Below, piece after piece: positions 51,365 through 58,755 of a stretch of DNA of 64,000 nucleotides. The stretch covers positions 1 to 64,000 of the forward strand of contig CANMCO010000009.1 in the NCBI GenBank assembly GCA_947496355.1, read 5' to 3'. The position numbers and the translations under genes are program-made. The notes under the pieces were generated by a model that was given only the letters and a program-made list of their open reading frames with translations, had not been told where the DNA came from and did not search any database. Each line of letters opens with the position of its first letter. The first letter of the stretch is position 1. This DNA comes from an uncultured Aquimarina sp. (lineage in GTDB: Bacteria; Bacteroidota; Bacteroidia; Flavobacteriales; Flavobacteriaceae).

Positions 51365-52552
51365 ATGCAAATACTTGTATTAAACTCAGGAAGTTCATCT
51401 ATAAAGTTCCAACTATTTCAAATGCCAGAAGCTAAGGTTGTTTGTTCAGGCATGGTAGAACGCATAGGTTTAGAAAACACCAAAATTAGCTATAATACAG
51501 ACACAAATAAGATAGAAAAGGTAGATAGTATAGATAATCATAAAGATGGTTTACAATTGATAGCTTCATATTTGATGAGTAAGGAAGTAGGAGTGATACA
51601 ATCTGCTTCAGAAATTCAAGTTGTGGGTCATAGAGTTGTGCATGGTGGAAGCACCTTTACAGGTACAGTAGAAATTACAGAAGAAGTAAAACAAAAGATA
51701 GAAAAACTTTCGGTATTAGCGCCTTTACATAATCCGGCTAACCTGCAAGGCATTTTGGTGTCTGAAGAGATTTTTCCGGTAGCAAAGCAAGTGGCGGTAT
51801 TTGATACTGCCTTTCATCAAACAATTCCGGTAGAGGCATACAGATATGCTATTCCTAATGTCTTTTTAGAGGAAAACAAGATAAGAGTATATGGTTTTCA
51901 CGGAACCAGCCATAAATATGTTTCGGGAAAGGCTATTGAATTTCTGAAAAAGGAAAAATCTAAGATAATAACAATCCACCTAGGTAATGGTTGTAGTATG
52001 ACTGCTGTTAAGAATGGAAAAAGTATAGATCATACTTTAGGTTTTGCGCCTATGAATGGATTGATTATGGGAACGCGATCAGGAGATATCGACCCAGCTG
52101 TGATCTTTTACATGGTAAATTCTTTAGGATATTCATTAGATGAAGTAAATATACTTTTACAAAAGGAAAGTGGAATGCTTGGGCTTACAGGATATAGTGA
52201 TCTACGAGATATTGAATCTGAAGCAGAAAAAGGAAATGCAGATTGTAGATTAGCATTAAAAATGAATGCCTATCGTATCAAGAAGTTTATTGGATCTTAT
52301 GCATCGGTTATGAATGGATTAGATGCCATAGTTTTTACGGCTGGAATAGGAGAGAATTCTGACGTTATTAGAGCTTTGGTATGCGAGAGTCAGGAGTTTT
52401 TAGGAATTCAATTAGATAAAGAAAAGAATGGTATACGATCAAAAGAGGCGAGAGATATTAGTTTACCCTCTTCCAAAGTAAAAATACTAGTAATTCCTAC
52501 TAATGAAGAAGTAGAGATTGCTAATCAATCTTTTGAGTTACTTTCTAATTAA
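51365..52552 (+). CDS. ackA: Acetate kinase
   Basis: The 395-residue enzyme begins MQILVLNSGSSSIKFQLF, the ASKHA phosphate-1 motif. It carries HRVVHGGSTFTG, AVFDTAFHQTIP, YGFHGTSHKYVSGKA, TIHLGNGCSMTAVKNGKS and GFAPMNGLIMGTRSGDIDPA, all family markers. It converts acetyl phosphate and ADP to acetate and ATP. It is the second gene of the pta-ackA operon and ends in a terminator. The length is normal (~395-400). Confidence 0.97.
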   Translation: MQILVLNSGSSSIKFQLFQMPEAKVVCSGMVERIGLENTKISYNTDTNKIEKVDSIDNHKDGLQLIASYLMSKEVGVIQSASEIQVVGHRVVHGGSTFTGTVEITEEVKQKIEKLSVLAPLHNPANLQGILVSEEIFPVAKQVAVFDTAFHQTIPVEAYRYAIPNVFLEENKIRVYGFHGTSHKYVSGKAIEFLKKEKSKIITIHLGNGCSMTAVKNGKSIDHTLGFAPMNGLIMGTRSGDIDPAVIFYMVNSLGYSLDEVNILLQKESGMLGLTGYSDLRDIESEAEKGNADCRLALKMNAYRIKKFIGSYASVMNGLDAIVFTAGIGENSDVIRALVCESQEFLGIQLDKEKNGIRSKEARDISLPSSKVKILVIPTNEEVEIANQSFELLSN

Positions 52553-52590
52553 ATTAAAAAGGAAGACAATTTATTATATAGATGTATAAA

Positions 52591-52620
52591 AAAAGGTGAA
52601 CGACGGTGGTTCACCTTTTT
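52591..52620. terminator. Bidirectional terminator between ackA and the six-Cys peptide genes
   Basis: AAAAGGTGAAC (52591-52601) pairs with GTTCACCTTTT (52609-52619) over a 7-base loop, with A/T tracts on both sides. Confidence 0.88.
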
Positions 52621-52641
52621 AAAAGGTTTTAGAGAGTTTAA

Positions 52642-52848
52642 CTAGTAAAATATGCAGCCTCCTCCATATTGTCTACATCTACCTGGTTCACAGAAACTGG
52701 ATCCGCCTGGAAGAGTAATGCGGCAATCTCTACCACCGCCTCTGGGGTTTGGATGACAACAACTTATGTGCCCCATAGCCCCTTTGATCTGTCCTTGTTG
52801 TTCTCTACTTAGTGTTTTTACCCCGTTCAATTCCAAAATTTTTTTCAT
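52642..52848 (-). CDS. Six-cysteine secreted peptide precursor A (GA-type leader)
   Basis: A 68-residue precursor. The leader MKKILELNGVKTLSREQQGQ ends in IKGA, the GG/GA-type processing site (cut after residue ~24). The predicted core of ~44 residues has the pattern CC-x10-C-x10-C-x4-C-x6-C, with a CEPGRC motif and the C-terminus CIFY. Six cysteines allow three disulfides. It is closely related to the 61-residue precursor 37 bases upstream. No processing or export gene is present nearby, so export must be by a transporter encoded elsewhere. Possible antimicrobial or signal peptide; role unknown. Confidence 0.78.
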   Translation of the reverse strand: MKKILELNGVKTLSREQQGQIKGAMGHISCCHPNPRGGGRDCRITLPGGSSFCEPGRCRQYGGGCIFY

Positions 52849-52866
52849 TGTGTGTAATATTAAAGG

Positions 52867-52878
52867 TTAGCACTTCAA
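52867..52878 (-). repeat. Copy 1 of a duplicated leader element (TTGAAGTGCTAA)
   Basis: TTGAAGTGCTAA on the minus strand lies 18 bases before the start of peptide A. The same 12 bases precede peptide B at 53091-53102. Both are preceded by TAnATTG-like sequence, so this is probably part of a duplicated promoter or 5' leader. Confidence 0.6.
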
Positions 52879-52885
52879 TCTATTT

Positions 52886-53071
52886 TTACAAAAATATGCA
52901 GCGCCCCCATCGGTCGCAGTATCCTGGTTCACAGGAAGGTTGACCACCCCAATTGACAAGGCAACCACTGCCAGATGGACAACAAGATGCTCTAAAGAAC
53001 GCTCCTTTAATTTGTCCTTGTTGTTCTCTACTTAGTTTTTGAACCCCAGTTAATTCTAAGATTTTTTTCAT
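52886..53071 (-). CDS. Six-cysteine secreted peptide precursor B (GA-type leader)
   Basis: A 61-residue precursor with the leader MKKILELTGVQKLSREQQGQ ending in IKGA. The core of ~37 residues follows CC-x5-C-x9-C-x4-C-x5-C with a CEPGYC motif and a CIFL end. All six cysteines line up with those of precursor A, while the loops differ, which fits a disulfide-rich fold under diversification. It has the same TTGAAGTGCTAA 5' element. It is not a class with a known named homolog in my memory. Confidence 0.78.
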   Translation of the reverse strand: MKKILELTGVQKLSREQQGQIKGAFFRASCCPSGSGCLVNWGGQPSCEPGYCDRWGRCIFL

Positions 53072-53090
53072 TTTATGTAATATATTTAAG

Positions 53091-53102
53091 TTAGCACTTC
53101 AA
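53091..53102 (-). repeat. Copy 2 of a duplicated leader element (TTGAAGTGCTAA)
   Basis: Second copy of the 12-base element, 19 bases before the start of peptide B on the minus strand. It shows that gene and upstream DNA were duplicated together. Confidence 0.6.
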
Positions 53103-53432
53103 TTTAGTACAAATTATTGTGAATCAATTGATTAAAAACCACAGAATAAGTAAGGTGTTTTTGTATTTGTTAAAATTGATGTTTATCAACGGTGAAAAGC
53201 GTAAAAAGAAGTATAATTCTGATAGTTTATGTAAGAAATAACTTATTAACAACTGTTAAATTTTATAAAAACCTGATAGTTAGGTGTTTATGCTTATTTT
53301 TGAGCGTAAATGATAGATTGTCAACATACTAGGTAACCATTTAGTAACATTTGACTCTGGTATTTTTGGCAAAATAATTTTAGTTTCGACCTCAGTTAAT
53401 TTAAGCGGAATATACTAACTCACAACACAACA
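53103..53432. other. Intergenic region without genes (330 bases)
   Basis: Apart from the -7 element at 53361-53368, I see no open frame, hairpin or repeat of note between peptide B and the endonuclease gene. Confidence 0.5.
53361..53368 (+). promoter_or_regulatory. TATTTTTG -7 element of the endonuclease gene
   Basis: TATTTTTG matches TAnnTTTG and lies 64 bases before the ATG at 53433. No clear TTG -33 partner at the expected distance was found. Confidence 0.5.
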
Positions 53433-56018
53433 ATGAAAAAATTACTACTATTCGCTTTGATTATATCCGCTATTGGGTATAGTCAAGTACCAACGTATTA
53501 CAATGACGTTAATCTTAATTTATCCGGGGATGCTTTAAAAAGTGAACTGGGGACTAAAGTTACCAATACACATACTACTTTTCTTACCTATACACCGGGA
53601 GTATGGGAAACATTAAAACAAACAGATTTAGATATAAATGATCCATCAAAAGTGATTTTACTTTACGGATATAGTGATACAGATGGAAATTCTACTACCG
53701 ATAGAACCAGAGGAGTTGATAATAATGGAGGAGGGGCTACAGATTGGAACAGAGAACATACATACCCTAAGTCTTTAGGTAACCCAAATTTGGGTACAGA
53801 AGGACCTGGTGCAGATGCACATCATTTAAGACCTACAGATGTGCAACGTAACTCGTCTAGAGGAAGTAGAAAATTTGCAGATGGTTCTGGAAATTCTGGA
53901 CCTACGTCTCAAGGACATTGGTATCCAGGAGATGAATGGAAAGGAGATGTTGCACGTATGATGATGTATGTTTATATACGGTATGGTAATCGTTGCTTAC
54001 CTACAAATGTAGGAGTAGGAACTGTTTCTGCAAATGACGCAAATATGCTTCAGTTATTTTTAGAGTGGAATGCAGAAGACCCTGTTTCACAACTGGAATT
54101 ACAACGTAATCCATTGCTAGAAAATATACAAGGTAACAGAAATCCTTTTATTGATAATCCAGCATTTGCAACGCAGATTTGGGGAGGTCCTCAAGCCGAA
54201 GATAGATTTGGTAATACTGGTGGTGGAAACGGAGATACAATAGCACCAGCAGCTCCATCAGATCTAGTAGCAAATAGTACTACAGAAGTATCAACGGTAC
54301 TATCTTGGAATGCATCAAGTGATAATGTAGGAGTGACGGGATATTTTGTATATCAAGATGGAGGGTTTATAGGATCCGCAGCATCAACAAACTATACCGC
54401 AGCTGGTTTAACAGCAAATACAAACTATACTTTTTCTGTAAAAGCAAGAGATGCTGCAGGTAATGTATCTGCTGCTAGTAATATAATTAATGTAACAACT
54501 CAAGATAATAGCTCTGGAGGCGGAGGTGGTGTAGCAGATGTACTATTCTTTTCTGAATATATAGAAGGTTCTTCTAATAATAAAGCTTTGGAGATAGCAA
54601 ATAATACAGGCGCTTCAGTAAATCTTTCTGGGTACTCTATTAAAAGACAAACCAATGGAGCCGGAGCTTGGTCGGGCATGCTTAACCTTTCTGGAACATT
54701 GGCTAATAATGATGTTTATGTGGTTGCAAATAGTTCAGCATCTACGGCTATTAAGAATGTAGCGGATATTACATCCAGTTCTGGAGCAATGAGTTTTAAT
54801 GGTAATGATCCAGTAGGCCTCTTTAAAAATGATGTTTTGATTGATATTATAGGAGCATTTAATGGCGGGTCTTCAAATTTTGCCAAGGATGTTACATTAA
54901 GAAGAAAAGGAGACATAGCTTCACCATCTACAAACTATCAGGTATCAGAATGGGATTCATTTCCCCAAAATACTTTTGATGATTTGGGAAGTCATACTTT
55001 CAATGGAGGAGGAACTAGTCCAGATACACAGGCTCCAACAGTACCTACAAATTTGGCTGCCTCAAATACCGCACAAACAAGTACAAGCTTATCATGGTCT
55101 TCTTCTACTGATAATATTGGTGTTGCTGGATACAATGTTTATCAAAATGGGGCTTTTGTAGTGGCAACTTCAGGAACTAGTTATGATGTTTCTGGTTTGA
55201 CTGCAGGAACGACTTATGCTTTTGAAGTAAATGCATATGATGCTTCTGGAAATACTTCAGCATTTAGTAACGCTATAAATGTTACTACTCAAGATGTTGT
55301 ACTTACATATTGTTCTGCCAAAGGAAATAATGTTAGTTATGAATATATTGATTTTGTTGGACTTGGCGGAATTTCAAATGCTACTGGAGCAAATGGAGGT
55401 TATGGGAATTTTACAACTCAAATAGGAAATGTATCATATGGATCCAATACTATTGTATTAAGTATTGGTTTCAGAAGTGCATCATATACAGAACATTGGG
55501 GAGTTTGGATCGATTTTAATAAAAACGGAGCCTTTGAATCATCAGAGAAAGTAGTAACAGGGTCTACTTCAAACTCTGGTAATTTATCATATAACTTTAC
55601 AGTGCCTTCTACAGCCGTTTCTGGTAATACAAGAATGCGTGTTTCTATGAAATGGAACGGAGCGCCAACGGCTTGTGAAACTTTTGGTTATGGGGAAGTA
55701 GAAGATTATACTATAAATATTAGTTCTTCAGCCAGAGCCAATGGATTAACTCAAATGAAAATAGATGGAGAATTAGGTAACGAAGGAAAAATATTTGATT
55801 TAAAAACGTTCCCAAATCCAGCTAAAAACTTTATTCAATTCAATTTGGTAGATGATCGTAAAGCTAGTTATGTTTTGACCAACTTACAGGGTAACGTAGT
55901 TAAGTCTGGAACAGTAACACGAAATAACGTCGCATTAGACGGGCTAGCGCCTGGATTGTATTTTGTTACAGTTTCTGATGGTAGACGAAGTATTTCTGAA
56001 AAAGTAATGATCAAATAA
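53433..56018 (+). CDS. Secreted endonuclease I with FN3, lamin-tail and GEVED domains and a T9SS sorting tail
   Basis: The 861-residue protein has a signal peptide (MKKLLLFALIISAIGYSQ). An endonuclease I domain follows (~20-265; DWNREHTYPKSLG and ADAHHLRPTDVQRNSSRGS are the metal-dependent catalytic blocks). Then come a first fibronectin type III domain (~280-365), a lamin-tail domain (~380-530), a second FN3 (~535-625) and a GEVED-type domain (WIDFNKNGAFESSEKV). The C-terminus (KTFPNPAKNFIQF...GLYFVTVSDGRRSISEKVMIK) is a type A type IX secretion sorting domain. It is predicted to be released or surface-bound and to digest extracellular DNA. It stands alone. Confidence 0.92.
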   Translation: MKKLLLFALIISAIGYSQVPTYYNDVNLNLSGDALKSELGTKVTNTHTTFLTYTPGVWETLKQTDLDINDPSKVILLYGYSDTDGNSTTDRTRGVDNNGGGATDWNREHTYPKSLGNPNLGTEGPGADAHHLRPTDVQRNSSRGSRKFADGSGNSGPTSQGHWYPGDEWKGDVARMMMYVYIRYGNRCLPTNVGVGTVSANDANMLQLFLEWNAEDPVSQLELQRNPLLENIQGNRNPFIDNPAFATQIWGGPQAEDRFGNTGGGNGDTIAPAAPSDLVANSTTEVSTVLSWNASSDNVGVTGYFVYQDGGFIGSAASTNYTAAGLTANTNYTFSVKARDAAGNVSAASNIINVTTQDNSSGGGGGVADVLFFSEYIEGSSNNKALEIANNTGASVNLSGYSIKRQTNGAGAWSGMLNLSGTLANNDVYVVANSSASTAIKNVADITSSSGAMSFNGNDPVGLFKNDVLIDIIGAFNGGSSNFAKDVTLRRKGDIASPSTNYQVSEWDSFPQNTFDDLGSHTFNGGGTSPDTQAPTVPTNLAASNTAQTSTSLSWSSSTDNIGVAGYNVYQNGAFVVATSGTSYDVSGLTAGTTYAFEVNAYDASGNTSAFSNAINVTTQDVVLTYCSAKGNNVSYEYIDFVGLGGISNATGANGGYGNFTTQIGNVSYGSNTIVLSIGFRSASYTEHWGVWIDFNKNGAFESSEKVVTGSTSNSGNLSYNFTVPSTAVSGNTRMRVSMKWNGAPTACETFGYGEVEDYTINISSSARANGLTQMKIDGELGNEGKIFDLKTFPNPAKNFIQFNLVDDRKASYVLTNLQGNVVKSGTVTRNNVALDGLAPGLYFVTVSDGRRSISEKVMIK

Positions 56019-56045
56019 GACTCAAAAATTATTTTGTATTCTATG

Positions 56046-56080
56046 ACCCCGCTCTTTGCGGGGTTTCTTCTTTTAAACAC
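56046..56080 (+). terminator. Rho-independent terminator of the endonuclease gene
   Basis: ACCCCGC (56046-56052) pairs exactly with GCGGGGT (56058-56064) over TCTTT, followed by TTCTTCTTTT. Confidence 0.9.
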
Positions 56081-56220
56081 GAGATTCAAGTCTAATTACG
56101 AGGTAAATTCATTTACCAACTTTCAGTGCATCAAAATGGTAAGAGAATAAGTTTAATGTTAATATATCTACAACGGTAAAATATAAATACCGAAGCAAGA
56201 TGTACCAAGTGTAACTACAG

Positions 56221-56238
56221 AAGTAATTGTAATTACTT
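56221..56238. promoter_or_regulatory. Perfect inverted repeat AAGTAATT-GT-AATTACTT (possible operator)
   Basis: Two 8-base arms with a 2-base centre lie 37 bases before the start of the 653-residue membrane protein gene, next to a TATCTTG promoter-like sequence (56238-). There is no T tract. This is a good candidate site for a dimeric repressor or activator. Confidence 0.45.
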
Positions 56239-56274
56239 ATCTTGTATAAGTATAACTAACGCAAATCTCTAGGG

Positions 56275-58236
56275 ATGATTAATCTTGAAAAACTAAAACA
56301 GCGCTTCAAAAAAGAAGGGCCTCTTAACCTTTTTCTGTTCATTGTACTTATAGGAATACTACCTGCAATAGAAGATTTTTCTCTTTTTGCCATTTTTGGC
56401 TTTTCTATTACTAACTTTCATATTCATGAAGAATTCCAGTTATTATACTCGATTCCATTGTATCTGATTCCTGTTGGATTGGTCTTAGTTATGGGGGGTA
56501 AAAATTATTATCGTATTCTAGGATTACTACCTGCATTTTTTGCAGGATATGTACATCTAATTAGTAGTTCTGGAGAAATATCTTTGGAAAAGCACGAAGC
56601 ATTAATAGGAATACTCCACTTCTTATGTTATAAAATAGCATTTCTTTATTTTATTTTCAAAGGAAATCTACGTTCTATTCCTTTTTTTCTAACCTTGATT
56701 GTGATTTGGGTTTTACTGGATATCCAGCATCTGATATTGTTTCTAACCTACTCGGTTCTTATTAGATTCTTGTACCTGGCTTTTAAACAAAACATCAATA
56801 TTTTTAGAGAAACAGGACTTAAACGTACAGGCAGTCTTACATTAAAATCTTTTCTATATTGGTCTCCATTATTGATTTTTATTATTCCGGGAGCAATCCT
56901 TAATAATAAAATGAATAAAGCATCGATTGATCAGATTTATGATCAAACTTTTATCATGTCTACAGATGAGAGTAGAAAATATAAAAGAGATCAATTTGAG
57001 AAGGATTTAGAGTTTTCTATGAAGGCTGAGGTAATATGTATGCAAGAAGCTATACAAAGTGGCACAGGGCAAATTAATGGAATTGTCAAAAATAAAACAG
57101 ACAAATTGCCTGATGAGGTAGCAAATGTTTATGCCGGGATCTTTAAACCAACATTACCCGAGATTGCGCCGGTTTTTAAAGAAGAAGATTGTGGGTTTTG
57201 GGGAAAACTAAATTTTCCTTGTCAAGCAAAGAATAGTGCAAAAAGAAGCGTAAATGAGTCTTATGCGGTACAACGAAATGAAATGCTGGTCAGCTTAGTG
57301 GGCCAGGTTCAGAATTCTGCTAATGGAACACAAAAAGAAGTCGAAGCATCCACTATGGGAATCAACAATACGATAAATGAACAAATAGATTCGTTTACCC
57401 AAAAATTGAAATTCACTATTCAATCCACTTTTGATACAATTACTTTTATTAATCTCCTTTTAGATATAGCTTTTGGGTTTTTAATCCTGAAAAGTTTCTT
57501 ATATGTGTTTTCACGAGTAGCATTTTCTTCAGATGATGAAAACTATGTTACCCTATTAGAGTCTGATGGGAATACTTCTAAAGGGAGTTTGCATAAATTT
57601 GGAAATCAATATAAGATTGACCCCAAAGCTGATCAAGAGAATTATTATGTGTCAAGGTCATTTGAACCAAGTGGGAGAGCCCCAAAATTTTCTCTCCCTC
57701 AATGGAAAGCTGCGGTTTTGGCGAGAATATTTACCCGAAACTATGCAATGAATAAAGTAGTTATGAAATCCAAACCAGAAGAGGTGCATTTTAAAGCCAT
57801 GGGTAGTCATGAGTTCGTAGAATGGGATATCAAGGAAGGTGAGGAGGTTGTATTTCATTTCAGAAATTTTGTAGGAATGAGTGAGGGGATTACTATCTCT
57901 GCAATAGTGAGTCTTAGATTGACATCATTACTATTTGGTCGTATGATTTTTACAACGGCAAAAGGTCCTGGTAAATTGATTTTGATTACCAAAGGAGAGC
58001 CTATAACTACAGGACATTCTAATGCAAGTGCAAGTGTGGCTACAAGTAGAATTCTTGCTTGGCAAAAGAATACAAGGTTTAATGTTGAATCTGAATTAAA
58101 TTTGATAGATGTTTTTATGAGTGGTATCTATCTTAAAAAGAAAGAGGAGGATCTTATTCTTATCGATGCAGATGTAAAGGGCCCTTCAAAAAATGGAATT
58201 GTAAGATTTATTAAGAATTTCATTCTACCGGTGTGA
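56275..58236 (+). CDS. Multi-pass membrane protein with AIM24-like C-terminal domain
   Basis: The 653-residue protein has about six membrane helices in residues ~15-225, a soluble polar region (~225-385; CGFWGKLNFPCQAKNSAKR), another membrane segment (~390-415), and a ~230-residue cytoplasmic C-terminus. The last part (FGRMIFTTAKGPGKLILITKGEP...ASASVATSRILAWQKNTRFNVES) resembles AIM24-type beta domains, which I infer from motif shape and have not verified. Function is unknown. It is preceded by the perfect inverted repeat at 56221-56238. Its closest neighbour is convergent, so it is probably monocistronic. Confidence 0.7.
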   Translation: MINLEKLKQRFKKEGPLNLFLFIVLIGILPAIEDFSLFAIFGFSITNFHIHEEFQLLYSIPLYLIPVGLVLVMGGKNYYRILGLLPAFFAGYVHLISSSGEISLEKHEALIGILHFLCYKIAFLYFIFKGNLRSIPFFLTLIVIWVLLDIQHLILFLTYSVLIRFLYLAFKQNINIFRETGLKRTGSLTLKSFLYWSPLLIFIIPGAILNNKMNKASIDQIYDQTFIMSTDESRKYKRDQFEKDLEFSMKAEVICMQEAIQSGTGQINGIVKNKTDKLPDEVANVYAGIFKPTLPEIAPVFKEEDCGFWGKLNFPCQAKNSAKRSVNESYAVQRNEMLVSLVGQVQNSANGTQKEVEASTMGINNTINEQIDSFTQKLKFTIQSTFDTITFINLLLDIAFGFLILKSFLYVFSRVAFSSDDENYVTLLESDGNTSKGSLHKFGNQYKIDPKADQENYYVSRSFEPSGRAPKFSLPQWKAAVLARIFTRNYAMNKVVMKSKPEEVHFKAMGSHEFVEWDIKEGEEVVFHFRNFVGMSEGITISAIVSLRLTSLLFGRMIFTTAKGPGKLILITKGEPITTGHSNASASVATSRILAWQKNTRFNVESELNLIDVFMSGIYLKKKEEDLILIDADVKGPSKNGIVRFIKNFILPV

Positions 58237-58242
58237 TTTTTC

Positions 58243-58698
58243 TTACTTATTTACTGCCAGTAATAAGTGTACTCCAGAACCCGGAGAAATGTCCAATTTA
58301 ATAACAATGGTACTAGTTTCAGATTGAAAAGTATGGACAGCTATATCTTGTCCTTTTCTTTCTGAATTAATTAGTGAGTATTCTGAAATAAATCTTGAGA
58401 ATAATCTAAGCACATAATTATGATCATTGGTCATATAAGTAACTTGTTTGGATTTTTTATTCACCCGTACTCCATAAAAAAAACCATCAGTTTTTTTCCA
58501 GGTGTAGAATTTATATTTATCATGTGCTTCATCAGATTTTAAAAACCCTTTTCCTTCTAAGAATTTTTCAAAACTACCAGTATCATCAGACGCCATATAA
58601 TCCGAAAGACTTGCCCATTCTTGTTCTTTTAGAAATTGGCCAAAACTGAAATTTGACCATAACATAAGACTACAACCAATAATAAATGAATATCTCAT
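58243..58698 (-). CDS. Small secreted protein, unknown function
   Basis: A 151-residue protein with a signal peptide (MRYSFIIGCSLMLWSNFSFGQ) and a body of mixed strand and helix content (FFYGVRVNKKSKQVTYMTNDHNYVLRLF; STIVIKLDISPGSGVHLLLAV). I do not recognise the family. It is convergent with the AIM24-like gene (6 bases between stops). The DxSPGSGVHL segment near the end is a distinctive local motif. Probably periplasmic or surface. Confidence 0.75.
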   Translation of the reverse strand: MRYSFIIGCSLMLWSNFSFGQFLKEQEWASLSDYMASDDTGSFEKFLEGKGFLKSDEAHDKYKFYTWKKTDGFFYGVRVNKKSKQVTYMTNDHNYVLRLFSRFISEYSLINSERKGQDIAVHTFQSETSTIVIKLDISPGSGVHLLLAVNK

Positions 58699-58755
58699 AT
58701 TGTTATTTTATTGTACGTTAATACATTAACGAACACATCTGTAGATTATGATTTT

